64,000 nt of DNA from Terrimonas sp964445775 (lineage in GTDB: Bacteria > Bacteroidota > Bacteroidia > Chitinophagales > Chitinophagaceae), in the NCBI GenBank assembly GCA_964445775.1, contig CAYUMH010000001.1:1-64000 (forward strand), written 5' to 3'. Position 1 is the stretch's first letter, and every line of letters begins with the position of its first letter. Positions 8,724 through 17,623 of the stretch are shown here, piece after piece. The notes beneath the pieces were generated by a model. The model worked only from the letters and a program-made list of their open reading frames with translations. It had not been told where the DNA came from and did not search any database. Both the position numbers and the translations under genes were made by a program.

Positions 8724-9554
8724 TTAAATAGTATACTTATCAACTTCGTAATGGTCTTTATCTATTAACAATACGGACATTAAACTGTTCAATATTAATT
8801 CGTCCTCACTTACACGGATCTCTACATGCCATCCGCCTGTTTCCTCGAAATACTTACTGCGAATGCTATTTGTAAATGCTTCCAGCTGATCACAAATACT
8901 CTTTATTGTTTGCCAGGATTCTTTGTCTATTCTGCGTAATTTATCCTCAAAATACTGTGCCATGCTTTTTGTCGGCACATCTGTTTCATTGAGAAATGAT
9001 GAATAATCAGGTAAATAAAAATAAAGGGAATGACTTAACAGGGAAACCTTCAACTGGTTAGGCATAAACAGCCGGTAATTCCGGAAATGCTGCACCAGCA
9101 GGTCTTTCCGGGCATGTTGTATAAACTTTTTATAGGCTGATTTTAAATAATCGATTTTGGCTCTTTCGAAGTTTAGCAGACCAAAGAATGGGAAAACCTG
9201 TGGCTTAAAAAGGGCGGGGACAAGGGTTGTTTTATAATAATTTATCAGTTCCAGGTAATAAGTAATTTCTTTTGGTTTAGCGGCGTCCTGTGCTGCCAGT
9301 TCATTTTCGTGGCGTAGAATTTTGTCTTTTGATTGTTGTTCGTATACATTAAACTGCTCCCTGGTTAAAAGGGATCTGAAAAAATGCTTGTCATGATCTG
9401 CCTTTTCCCAGGGACTGAAAAGGAGTTTGCTTTCAAACATTGCTTTTTCCTCTTCATGATAATAAACCCGGCGGGCCTGTTCATCGGTCAGCTTAAATTC
9501 ATGAAAACGTTGTTGTATGTGTTCAAGATCAATAGAAATATTGTCTGGTCTCAT
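8724..9554 (-). CDS. Hypothetical protein, upstream partner of UDG-like gene
   Basis: A 276-residue protein I do not recognise. It is soluble-looking, with no signal peptide, and rich in charged and aromatic residues (for example HEEEKAMFESKLLFSPWEK and HFRNYRLFMPNQLK), suggesting a helical fold. It lies immediately upstream of, and on the same strand as, the UDG-like gene, with a gap of about 26 bp to that gene's chosen start, so the two may act together. No catalytic motif is evident. Confidence 0.6.
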   Translation of the reverse strand: MRPDNISIDLEHIQQRFHEFKLTDEQARRVYYHEEEKAMFESKLLFSPWEKADHDKHFFRSLLTREQFNVYEQQSKDKILRHENELAAQDAAKPKEITYYLELINYYKTTLVPALFKPQVFPFFGLLNFERAKIDYLKSAYKKFIQHARKDLLVQHFRNYRLFMPNQLKVSLLSHSLYFYLPDYSSFLNETDVPTKSMAQYFEDKLRRIDKESWQTIKSICDQLEAFTNSIRSKYFEETGGWHVEIRVSEDELILNSLMSVLLIDKDHYEVDKYTI

Positions 9555-9764
9555 TACTTGGTGTTTGATTAATAAAAATACTAAGAAAGCCGGAAGAAAA
9601 TATTTCTTCGCTGGTTAAAACAAAGTTGTTTCTTTTACAGGAATATCCTGTACAACGAAATGAATGGACGGACAGTTTTTCGTAAGTTTGAAAATTAAGC
9701 CCCGGTTACCATATTCAACACCGGAGTATAAGTTATTGGGATTTGTTTAAAAGATTATTTAAAA

Positions 9765-10490
9765 ATGATACAGAGAAGTCTTGGCCGGGTTATTATTGTA
9801 ATTAGTTGTAGTTTATTTTTTGCATGTAAAAAAGATCGTCCAAATGGTACAGCTCCTGCACCGGCGCCGGTAGAAGGTAAAACTTACTCAGCCAATGAAA
9901 TAATTGATTTTAAACAAATGACTATAAGAAGAGCGGCTAACAGGATCATTAAATGGCCCAAAAATGTTTCCGTCTATCTTGTACATACGGCATATCCGCA
10001 TATGACCAAAGAAATTGACAATATATTGGCGGAAGTTAATCAACTGTTGAATAATCAACTGGTGTTGACGCGGACAAACGATTGGGCCGCCGCTAATATA
10101 CAGGTATTTTTAACCGATCGGGATAGTTATATAAATGCTGAACCGGATACAAAAGCTTCATTCGAAAACACCTCTTATACAGGCCTGGCACATTTAAAAT
10201 GGGCAGATGGAGTCATTAGCCGTGGTAGTGTTTTTGTGGATATGAACAGAACGGCCGGAGATACTTTACAGCAACGGTATATTATTCACCACGAAATTAT
10301 GCACGCCCTTGGCTTTTATGGCCATGCCACTTTAGCGGGTACTTATACGGTTTTATTCCAGTACACGCTTATGCCGTATATTCTTAATTATACAAATTTT
10401 GATAAACGGATGATGTTATTGCTCTACAACCCCGCAATCCGGGCAAATATGACTGAAAGCGAATTTGATATAGCGGTTAAAGAAATATAA
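9765..10490 (+). CDS. Lipoprotein with metzincin-like zinc protease motif
   Basis: A 241-residue predicted lipoprotein: signal peptide to SLFFAC with lipidated Cys21 followed by KKDRP. Residues 176-187 read HEIMHALGFYGH, which is HExxHxxGxxGH: the HExxH zinc-binding helix, the glycine turn and a third histidine one position later than in the classical metzincin motif. A peptidase acting in the periplasm or at the cell surface is likely. The central region (FLTDRDSYINAEP) has no recognised motif. It has its own intergenic upstream region of about 200 bp. Substrate unknown. Confidence 0.7.
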   Translation: MIQRSLGRVIIVISCSLFFACKKDRPNGTAPAPAPVEGKTYSANEIIDFKQMTIRRAANRIIKWPKNVSVYLVHTAYPHMTKEIDNILAEVNQLLNNQLVLTRTNDWAAANIQVFLTDRDSYINAEPDTKASFENTSYTGLAHLKWADGVISRGSVFVDMNRTAGDTLQQRYIIHHEIMHALGFYGHATLAGTYTVLFQYTLMPYILNYTNFDKRMMLLLYNPAIRANMTESEFDIAVKEI

Positions 10491-10578
10491 TCACCCGGAA
10501 TATTGGTTCCATATGTAAAAATCATTGCTGTTAAATGCCACCGGGTGTTTTTCTGTCAACCTGGTAAAATACCTGATT

Positions 10579-11097
10579 ATGGATACAATAAAGATTATAA
10601 AGATCAGCGAAAAAGATGTAGTGTCGTTGCAGGCCATCAGCAAACAAACCTTTTACGAAACTTTTGCGGCGGTTAACACCGAAGAGAATATGAACCGTTA
10701 CCTGGAAGAAAGTTTTTCGCTGGAAAAACTAACTGCGGAGATTAACAACCCTGAAGCCGCTTTTTATTTTGCAGTACAGGATGAGCAGGTGATCGGGTAT
10801 TTAAAATTAAATACAGGCAATTCGCAAACCGAGTTAAAAGATGGCCGGGCGCTGGAGATAGAACGTATCTATGTGTCGCAGGCCTTTCATGGAAAAAAAG
10901 TAGGCCAGTTGTTATACGAAAAAGCCATACAGGTTGCGCGGGAAGCCGGGATGGAGTATGTCTGGCTCGGTGTTTGGGAAGAAAATGCCAGGGCTATCCG
11001 GTTTTATGAAAAAAACGGCTTTGTGCCGTTTGATAAACATCTTTTTAAGTTAGGGGATGATATCCAGACGGATATTATGATGAAGCTGAAACTATAA
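10579..11097 (+). CDS. GNAT family N-acetyltransferase
   Basis: A 172-residue acyl-CoA-dependent acetyltransferase. Motif A reads EIERIYVSQAFHGKKVGQLL followed by YEKAIQVAREAG, the acetyl-CoA pyrophosphate-binding Q/RxxGxG/A loop (HGKKVGQ). Motif B is VWLGVWEENARAIRFYEKNG with the typical NxxAxxFYxKxGF ending. The opening (VVSLQAISKQTFYETFAAVN) resembles spermine/spermidine-type acetyltransferases, but the substrate cannot be read from sequence. The ATG at 10579 is preferred to the upstream TTG at 10525. Thirteen bases separate it from the next gene. Confidence 0.88.
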   Translation: MDTIKIIKISEKDVVSLQAISKQTFYETFAAVNTEENMNRYLEESFSLEKLTAEINNPEAAFYFAVQDEQVIGYLKLNTGNSQTELKDGRALEIERIYVSQAFHGKKVGQLLYEKAIQVAREAGMEYVWLGVWEENARAIRFYEKNGFVPFDKHLFKLGDDIQTDIMMKLKL

Positions 11098-11110
11098 AAA
11101 CACAAATATT

Positions 11111-11674
11111 ATGGACAAGCAGGCATTTAAAGAAAATTTAAATTTAGATGTATTACCCGGGGTATTAGACAAACTCATCGATTTTCAAAATGATGTTTCC
11201 GGATTTGAATATTATGCACAGGGCTTTGGTCTTACCATTGATGATAAGCTGGGACTGAAAAGCTGGAGCGAAGCAAGCGAATTTTTAGACAAGCTGCTAC
11301 CCTTTGCCCAGGCAAATGGCTCCGGTTCATTTTATGCGATCTGGAATAATGACTCTTCTCAGTCAATAGATAATATGCCCGTAGTGGTATTTGGTGATGA
11401 AGGAGGAACACATGTGGTTGCGGAGAATATCCTGCAATTACTACAATTAATTGCTTATGATACTGAAATTTCTGTTGAGTGGAACAACGCTTTTTTTTAT
11501 AAAGACGAAGATGATTACGAAGCCAGCGAAGATCTCCAAAAATATATTGAATGGTTAAAAATTAATTTTAATACAGCGCCACTGCAGGATCCTAATGCTA
11601 CTATTCAGGCGGCACAGGATAAATACAAAGCCTCTTTTGATCAATGGTTCAAACAGTATTATAATGTTGAATAA
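11111..11674 (+). CDS. Possible SMI1/KNR4 (SUKH)-like protein
   Basis: A 187-residue acidic cytoplasmic protein. The segment FYAIWNNDSSQSIDNMPVV followed by FGDEGGTHVVAENILQLLQL resembles the SUKH domain pattern (aromatic strand, a Pro-Val-Val strand, a D-E-G turn and the final helix). SUKH proteins are frequently immunity proteins against polymorphic toxins, but also occur as housekeeping proteins. No toxin gene is adjacent. It sits 13 bp after a GNAT gene and 44 bp before another unknown gene on the same strand, forming a likely three-gene transcript. Confidence 0.45.
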   Translation: MDKQAFKENLNLDVLPGVLDKLIDFQNDVSGFEYYAQGFGLTIDDKLGLKSWSEASEFLDKLLPFAQANGSGSFYAIWNNDSSQSIDNMPVVVFGDEGGTHVVAENILQLLQLIAYDTEISVEWNNAFFYKDEDDYEASEDLQKYIEWLKINFNTAPLQDPNATIQAAQDKYKASFDQWFKQYYNVE

Positions 11675-11718
11675 TGCCGTGTCGGTAAACAATTATCGGA
11701 ACGGCTAAATTATTAAAG

Positions 11719-12336
11719 ATGGAAAAAATAGTACCTTTTAAAAACGAAGCAGAGGCTATTGCCAGTTTGGATAACGGCGGCAGGTTTTATAATGTTTTCA
11801 CCAAGGCCGGCGATAATGTCATTACGCCCCAGGAAGTGGGAAAAGTAGCCGGTGTTTTCTTTCAACCGCAGCAAGCGATTTTATTTTTAGAACTGGCTAT
11901 ATCATTACTGAGCGAAACGGAAAAAGCAAACCTAAAGTCAAAGTTTGATCCAGCCCTGAAAGAAGCGTATGATAAATTCAGGCCGTCGGAAATAAAAGTA
12001 CCCTCCGCCCAGCTGCATGAACTGGTAGGTACCAATGTGGTGATCAGCGGGGTACCGGCACTTACCGAATCGACTACCAAACTTAACGGCTTTATTCTTG
12101 TGCCTGCCGGAAAAGCTTTTACCATGATACCCATTATTGAGCGTTATGATCTATACGAGATCCGTAACCAGCAGGAGGACGAGTTGTTTATTATTGCACA
12201 TAAAAAAGGAAAAGAAAAACTGCCGCAACAGTCTATCCGCATTGGCGGCGTGGTAAAAGAGGTGAAAACAAAAAAGGAAGAGAACGCATCTACCAACCGG
12301 TTCCTGGAAATAAACTACTATGTGGTAGAAAACTAA
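11719..12336 (+). CDS. Hypothetical cytoplasmic protein
   Basis: A 205-residue protein without signal peptide or membrane segment; no family recognised. The N-terminal half is helical (QQAILFLELAISLLSETEKA) and the C-terminal half is beta-rich (NVVISGVPALTES, FTMIPIIERYDLYEI), suggesting two small domains. It ends in RFLEINYYVVEN. It follows the possible SUKH gene on the same strand by 44 bp and probably shares its transcript. Confidence 0.6.
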   Translation: MEKIVPFKNEAEAIASLDNGGRFYNVFTKAGDNVITPQEVGKVAGVFFQPQQAILFLELAISLLSETEKANLKSKFDPALKEAYDKFRPSEIKVPSAQLHELVGTNVVISGVPALTESTTKLNGFILVPAGKAFTMIPIIERYDLYEIRNQQEDELFIIAHKKGKEKLPQQSIRIGGVVKEVKTKKEENASTNRFLEINYYVVEN

Positions 12337-12424
12337 TGTAAAGCCTGCGCTTAATAGTGGACTAATATTTGTATTTAATACAAGCGCCTATCCATTGTAT
12401 TGATTAACTATAAAATATTATACC

Positions 12425-12982
12425 ATGAGTAAAACAATCGGATTAATAGCAGGTAGTTTACGTAAAGCCTCCTTCTCCAAAAAAATAGCAGATGCCTTAT
12501 TATTGATGGCCCCGGATGGATATACCTTCACTACCATTTCATTAGAAGACTTACCAGTGTATAACCAGGACTTTGATGACGATAATAAAGTTCCTGAATC
12601 TTATACAACATTCCGTAATACCATAAAAGGCATAGACGGGTTTATATTTATTACGCCAGAACATAATCGTTCCATACCTGCCGTATTAAAAAATGCCATT
12701 GATATTGGCTCACGCCCTTACGGTAAAAGTGTGTGGGACGGCAAGCCGGCGGCTATTTTCAGTAATTCTCCGGGCAGTATTTCGGGTTTTGGAGCTAATC
12801 ATCATTTAAGGCAGTGTTTTGTTTTTTTGAACATGCCCACTATGCAACAACCTGAAGTATATATACCAGAAGTAAATAAGTTGTTTGATGAAGAGGGAAA
12901 TATAAAAAACAAGGATACAAAAGCCTTGCTTGAAAAAGCGGTAGGAGCGTATATAAAATGGTTTGAGCGGAATGCAGGATAA
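12425..12982 (+). CDS. NADPH-dependent FMN reductase family protein
   Basis: A 185-residue flavodoxin-like quinone/azo/chromate reductase family member. GLIAGSLRKASFSKKIADAL is the FMN phosphate-binding loop, FITPEHNRSIPAVLKNAID is the PEYN-like dimer and flavin contact motif (here PEHN), and WDGKPAAIFSNSPGS is the last conserved strand-loop. These enzymes reduce quinones, nitro or azo compounds or metal oxyanions with NAD(P)H in the cytoplasm. Length is normal. It appears monocistronic. Confidence 0.9.
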   Translation: MSKTIGLIAGSLRKASFSKKIADALLLMAPDGYTFTTISLEDLPVYNQDFDDDNKVPESYTTFRNTIKGIDGFIFITPEHNRSIPAVLKNAIDIGSRPYGKSVWDGKPAAIFSNSPGSISGFGANHHLRQCFVFLNMPTMQQPEVYIPEVNKLFDEEGNIKNKDTKALLEKAVGAYIKWFERNAG

Positions 12983-13104
12983 TCTCTGCCGGCATATTTC
13001 TTAGCACGGTATTTAGCCAAACCATGTTAAATAAGGGGAAAAGAAAAACAGACTTTAAATAATTTTTATTACCTGCGGGTTAAAAATTATTTACTTTACA
13101 GGTA

Positions 13105-13509
13105 ATGAAACCTGAAAAAAACTGGCAGCAAAAAACATTAGAAGTTCTTGAAAAAAACGCCTGGCCGGATCCGGGTGATACCGCGATGCTTATAAAACAG
13201 TGTCACGCACTTAGAAAACGCCCCTTAGATCAATTTTCAACAGAAAACATAAGAATGATGATAAGCCAACAAATAGGCTTAACATATTTAATTCCATTAG
13301 CCCTTGATGTGTTAACAAAAGACCTGTTTGCCGAAGGTGATTTTTTTGAGGGAGATCTTTTAAAAAATGTACTGGAAGTTGATACCTCATTTTGGAATGA
13401 TAATAAGGAATATTGGCAACGACTATATAATCTAATTGATCATAGAAGAGAGGAAGTTCATTCACATAAATTTGATACAACAAAGTTTGATAGAGCTGTT
13501 CATCGTTAA
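13105..13509 (+). CDS. Contact-dependent inhibition (CdiI)-type immunity protein, orphan
   Basis: A 134-residue cytoplasmic protein. The block RPLDQFSTENIRMMISQQIG, then LTYLIPLALDVLTKDLFAEG and DFFEGDLLKNVL, matches the pattern of CDI immunity proteins (R-x-L-x(2)-L ... RxLIxQqxGLxYLxPLALxxL ... EGDFYxGDLL). Such proteins neutralise the CdiA-CT toxin of neighbours. No cdiA or other toxin gene is visible nearby, so it is either an orphan immunity gene or a family member with another role. The gene is AT-rich relative to its neighbours, consistent with transfer. Confidence 0.6.
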   Translation: MKPEKNWQQKTLEVLEKNAWPDPGDTAMLIKQCHALRKRPLDQFSTENIRMMISQQIGLTYLIPLALDVLTKDLFAEGDFFEGDLLKNVLEVDTSFWNDNKEYWQRLYNLIDHRREEVHSHKFDTTKFDRAVHR

Positions 13510-13719
13510 AGGTCACGCATAACTAAAACAAACGCCGCATCCCATACATAGGCGGTTATCTGCGGGAAAAACAAATTAATAAGAATGTTTTTTGCTACTG
13601 CCCGAAAGAACAGGCAATCTTTCTAAAATAAACCGAAAATATTTTCATCCTTAACCTATACACATAAGAGCCCCGCATAATTTATAGTAATTTTATCGTT
13701 CATATTTTAATCCACATAT

Positions 13720-15765
13720 ATGATCCGATTCTTGCTCTTAACAGTTTGTACAATTTATGTATTTAGTTTTTTATCCTGCTCTGTTAACCAAAAAAATAAG
13801 TCCACTCTAATACAACAACCTGTTACAAGTTCAACAGGTACACCCCAGGTTAACCGCGAGTTCCGCGCCGCCTGGGTGGCAACGGTGGCCAATATTAACT
13901 GGCCCAGCAAACCGGGATTGTCCACAGAGCAGCAACAAAAGGAAGCTATAACCTTACTGGACTTTTTACAGTCGCACAATTTTAATGCGGTGATCTTCCA
14001 GGTAAGGCCGCAGGCGGATGCTTTGTATAAAAGTGAGTTGGAGCCATGGTCCTATTACCTGAGCGGTACACAGGGAAAAGCACCGGAACCCTTTTATGAC
14101 CCCCTGCAGTTTTGGATTGATGCGGCCCATGCAAGAGGGCTGGAACTGCATGTATGGTTAAACCCTTACCGGGCACACCATGTATCCGGCGGACCGGTAA
14201 CCGAAACCTCGGTAGTAAAAAGAAAACCGGAGATGGTAGTACATTTAAAAGAAGGGTACTGGTGGTTTGATCCGTCGTTGAAAGCTACACAGGACCACGG
14301 TGTTAACGTAGTAATGGATATTGTAAAACGCTATGATATTGATGGGGTTCATTTTGACGATTATTTTTACCCCTATGCGTCATATAATAAAAATGAAGAC
14401 TTTCCCGATAGTGTGAGCTGGAAACAGTACCAGCAACAGGGCGGTAAACTATCCCGCGGCGACTGGAGACGACAAAGTGTAAATACTTTTATTGAAAGGC
14501 TATACGGTGAAATTAAGAAAGAGAAGAAGCAGGTGAAATTTGGTCTTAGTCCTTTTGGAATCTGGAGGCCCGGATACCCGCAATCCATACAGGGTTTTGA
14601 TCAGTACGAAGAGCTGTATGCCGATGCTAAATTATGGTTGAACAAAGGATGGATCGATTATTTTTCACCGCAATTGTATTGGCCAACCAACCGTTATGCC
14701 CAAAGTTTCCCGGTATTATTAGGTTGGTGGAACAGTGAGAATACCATGAAGCGTCACCTGTGGCCGGGCATTAGTGTGGGACGTGATACCTCTGCGGCCA
14801 ATACCACCGAGATAATGAACGAAATTATGATCACCCGTGGCATGATGCCGGAAAGCAGCGGGGTGGTGCATTGGAGTATTTCTTCTGTAACAAAAAACCC
14901 GGCACTGTCCAAAGCCCTGGTTGACGGACCTTACAAGCAACCAGCCCTGGTACCGGCCAGCAGCTGGTTAGATGCTGTGGCTCCGGCAGCACCTGCCGTT
15001 AACCTTACACAACAAACAGAATCCGTAACCGTACATTGGTCACATGCCGATGAAAAGGATGTGTTTAAATGGGTGGTTTATTATAAGTACGGCACTAACT
15101 GGCGGTATAAAATTTTAAACCAACAGGATAAAAGCCTGGTGTTAAACATGCAGGAAGGAAAGCAGCGGTTGAATGCCGTTGCTGTATCGGCTGTAGATCG
15201 TACGGGTAATGAAAGTATAAAAACATCACCATCATTAAGCACTGTATTGATCCAACCGCGCAGCAGCTGGCAGGCAGCTACCGCAAAACCTTACAAACAA
15301 CATACTCCGCTCAGGATCACCGTTCACCATGAAGGGGGTAAAATACTTGCCGACACGGCGAGCGCTGCTACGCGGTTGAAAAATGTACAAACCTGGAGCA
15401 TGGGTCCCGACCGTAAATGGACTGATATTCCTTACCATTATTTAATTGCACCCGATGGTACGGTGTACGAGGGCCGTGACCCGCTAACGGTTGGTGAAAC
15501 CAATACGGAATATGACCCGACCGGCCATTTACTGATAAGCTTTTTAGGTAACTATGAACAACAGCCGTTTACACCACAGTTGCAGGAGGTATTAACCAGG
15601 CTGATCGCCCATTTTTGTATCAAATACAATATCTCCCCGGACACTATCTCTACCCACCGGGATCATAGTACTAAAACCACCTGTCCGGGTAAGAACATTT
15701 ATCCTTATTTCCAGAATGGGTTTATAAAAGACGAAGTAAAAAAACTATTGAAGAATAATAAATAG
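13720..15765 (+). CDS. Lipoprotein: DigH-like (GHL10/DUF187) glycosidase fused to N-acetylmuramoyl-L-alanine amidase
   Basis: A 681-residue two-enzyme protein. Residues 1-20 form a lipoprotein signal ending FLSC. Residues about 45-370 are a family-10-like glycosidase barrel: REFRAAWVATVANINWPSKP, then FNAVIFQVRPQADALYKS, HVWLNPYRAHH and DGVHFDDYFYPYA, the pattern of E. coli DigH, which cuts peptide-free glycan strands. An Fn3-like linker follows (about 420-510). Residues about 525-675 are an Amidase_2/PGRP domain with zinc ligands His536 (VHHEGG), His646 (THRDH) and Cys655 (CPGKN). Together the domains could remove stem peptides and then cut the bare glycan. It probably acts in the periplasm, anchored to a membrane. 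Confidence 0.92.
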   Translation: MIRFLLLTVCTIYVFSFLSCSVNQKNKSTLIQQPVTSSTGTPQVNREFRAAWVATVANINWPSKPGLSTEQQQKEAITLLDFLQSHNFNAVIFQVRPQADALYKSELEPWSYYLSGTQGKAPEPFYDPLQFWIDAAHARGLELHVWLNPYRAHHVSGGPVTETSVVKRKPEMVVHLKEGYWWFDPSLKATQDHGVNVVMDIVKRYDIDGVHFDDYFYPYASYNKNEDFPDSVSWKQYQQQGGKLSRGDWRRQSVNTFIERLYGEIKKEKKQVKFGLSPFGIWRPGYPQSIQGFDQYEELYADAKLWLNKGWIDYFSPQLYWPTNRYAQSFPVLLGWWNSENTMKRHLWPGISVGRDTSAANTTEIMNEIMITRGMMPESSGVVHWSISSVTKNPALSKALVDGPYKQPALVPASSWLDAVAPAAPAVNLTQQTESVTVHWSHADEKDVFKWVVYYKYGTNWRYKILNQQDKSLVLNMQEGKQRLNAVAVSAVDRTGNESIKTSPSLSTVLIQPRSSWQAATAKPYKQHTPLRITVHHEGGKILADTASAATRLKNVQTWSMGPDRKWTDIPYHYLIAPDGTVYEGRDPLTVGETNTEYDPTGHLLISFLGNYEQQPFTPQLQEVLTRLIAHFCIKYNISPDTISTHRDHSTKTTCPGKNIYPYFQNGFIKDEVKKLLKNNK

Positions 15766-15780
15766 TGCCACAGTTCGTGC

Positions 15781-15809
15781 GCCGTGGTTCGTGTCTCACG
15801 AACCACGGC
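15781..15809. terminator. Hairpin between convergent genes
   Basis: GCCGTGGTTCGTG and CACGAACCACGGC pair perfectly over 13 bp with a TCT loop. It separates two convergent genes and may terminate both, although neither side has a strong T tract. Confidence 0.55.
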
Positions 15810-15819
15810 CAACAGTATA

Positions 15820-16884
15820 CTATCGTTTAGCCCTTACATATTGATTGGGCCAGGTAATATCGTCGCCTAATGCTTTAGCCGCGTGTAAAGGAAAATGCGG
15901 ATCACGCAGGGATTCACGGGCAATAAAAATAAGATCTGCCTCCCCGGCCTGTAAAATAGCTTCGGCCTGGTCTGCATTGGTGATAATACCCACTGCGCCG
16001 GTGGGAATGCCTGCCTGTTGTTTTACGGCTGCAGCAAAAGGCACCTGGTAACCGGGACCTGCCGGAATTTTTGCCGCAGAAGCATTACCGCCGGAGGAAC
16101 AATCAATCAGGTCAATTGCTTTGGTTTTTAAAATCCGGGCCAGTTGCACCGAATCTTCAATGGTCCAGCCGCCCTCCATCCATTCGCTGGCACTGATGCG
16201 TACAAAAACGGGCAACTCAGACGGCCATACGCTTTGTACCGCATCCACTACTTCTACTAAAAACCGTATACGGTTTTCAAAACTGCCACCATACTCATCG
16301 TTACGTTGATTGCTTAATGGCGATAAAAACTGGTTGATTAAATAGCCATGTGCCGCATGTATTTCCACAAGTTTATAACCCGCCTGTAATGCCCTTTGTG
16401 CAGCGGCTTTAAAAGCCAGTACAACTGTTTTAATTTCAGCAATACTTAGTGAATGCGGTGTATGGTCGGTTGCCTGGAAAGGTATGGCCGAAGCTGCTAC
16501 CGTTTGCCAGTGATGCGGCCCTTCTTTAATTTGCCCGCCACCCAGCCAGGGAACTTCGCAGCTGGCTTTGCGGCCTGCATGTGCCAGTTGTATGCCGGGT
16601 ACGGCGCCGTTATCTTCAATAAATTTTGTAATGCGCTGTAGGGGTGCAATATGTTCCTCTTTCCATATGCCCAGGTCGCCATAACTGATACGGCCTTCCG
16701 GTGTTACAGCTGTTGCTTCCTGTATGATGAGTGCAGCACCGCCAACAGCCCGGCTGCCCAGGTGCACCAGGTGCCAGTCGTTGGCAAAACCATCGGTGGC
16801 GGAATACTGGCACATAGGCGAAACAACAATACGGTTTTTAAGCGTAATACTTTTAAAACTAAGCGGGGTAAAGAGTAAACTCAT
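15820..16884 (-). CDS. namA: NADH:flavin oxidoreductase, Old Yellow Enzyme family (NamA/YqjM type)
   Basis: A 354-residue FMN-dependent ene-reductase that reduces activated C=C bonds with NADPH. The N-terminus MSLLFTPLSFKSITLKNRIV and VSPMCQYSATDGFANDWHLV are diagnostic for the YqjM/NamA subgroup, including the regulatory Cys in SPMCQY. HAGRKAS, the substrate-binding HAAHGYLINQFLSPLSNQRN with the His pair, and the C-terminal phosphate loop (AVGIITNADQAE) are all present. Length is normal and no residue seems missing. The gene stands alone; its likely roles are detoxification of electrophiles or metabolism of unsaturated ketones. Confidence 0.93.
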   Translation of the reverse strand: MSLLFTPLSFKSITLKNRIVVSPMCQYSATDGFANDWHLVHLGSRAVGGAALIIQEATAVTPEGRISYGDLGIWKEEHIAPLQRITKFIEDNGAVPGIQLAHAGRKASCEVPWLGGGQIKEGPHHWQTVAASAIPFQATDHTPHSLSIAEIKTVVLAFKAAAQRALQAGYKLVEIHAAHGYLINQFLSPLSNQRNDEYGGSFENRIRFLVEVVDAVQSVWPSELPVFVRISASEWMEGGWTIEDSVQLARILKTKAIDLIDCSSGGNASAAKIPAGPGYQVPFAAAVKQQAGIPTGAVGIITNADQAEAILQAGEADLIFIARESLRDPHFPLHAAKALGDDITWPNQYVRAKR

Positions 16885-17019
16885 CGGTAATAAATAGTTT
16901 ATAAAAATGCTGTGTACTTAATCAGGTACTGCTATTAATACACATATTAATACACACGGAAGCATAAAAAAGTTTGATCTGCCCGGAACAGCAGCGCTGG
17001 TAAACTATTTATTGGCAGT

Positions 17020-17532
17020 TTACCGTTGCAGGTTATAATGCTGGTTAGGGCGAATGGTATTGACAGACTGTATAGGATAAAAAGGAGAGAAGTCCTGTTG
17101 TACACCAAAGCTGCCGGATATAGAGAATGTTTTTTGCTCATTCACATACATTAAACCCAGCTCGGCCCGGGTAAAAGTGGCAAATTGGTTATAACGGTTT
17201 AATGATTGCTGCATTACCTTAACATCGTTATTTAAAAAAGAGCCGTTGAAGTTGATATAAGCGGGTGCTGCAGACAAGCCCGCAAAAGCATAGAGATTTT
17301 TATTGAGCTGGCGGTTAAGCTGTAAGCCAACGGGTACGGAAAAAACCGATGCATTGCCGCCATTAAAAAAACCGAAACTGGTAGAGGCACATATATATTT
17401 ACTGAGCGACCATTTTTTGTTCAGCTTTTGTATAGATTGCTGCAAGGAATTGCCTGGCATATCGGTTAACGGTGTTTGAGCCGTAACCGTTGTAACCGCC
17501 AATAATAAAAATGAAAGTACAGTTATACGCAT
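17020..17532 (-). CDS. Secreted protein, possible outer-membrane beta-barrel
   Basis: A 170-residue protein with a signal peptide (MRITVLSFLLLAVTTVTA, then QTP). The mature part has alternating hydrophobic strands (FGFFNGGNASVFSVPVGLQL, LYAFAGLSAAPAYINF, GLMYVNEQKTFSISGSFGVQ), the pattern of small outer-membrane beta-barrels. It ends PNQHYNLQR without the terminal aromatic residue typical of classical porins. The family is not recognised. It lies downstream of the HerA-like gene start region on its own and may be a surface or structural protein. Confidence 0.55.
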   Translation of the reverse strand: MRITVLSFLLLAVTTVTAQTPLTDMPGNSLQQSIQKLNKKWSLSKYICASTSFGFFNGGNASVFSVPVGLQLNRQLNKNLYAFAGLSAAPAYINFNGSFLNNDVKVMQQSLNRYNQFATFTRAELGLMYVNEQKTFSISGSFGVQQDFSPFYPIQSVNTIRPNQHYNLQR

Positions 17533-17623
17533 GACAATCCTTTAGGGTATAAAATTAATACATCTTTGTAAGGATAACAATACTTTCAGTACAGAGGTTG
17601 AGTATTTATAATAATAAAGTCAG

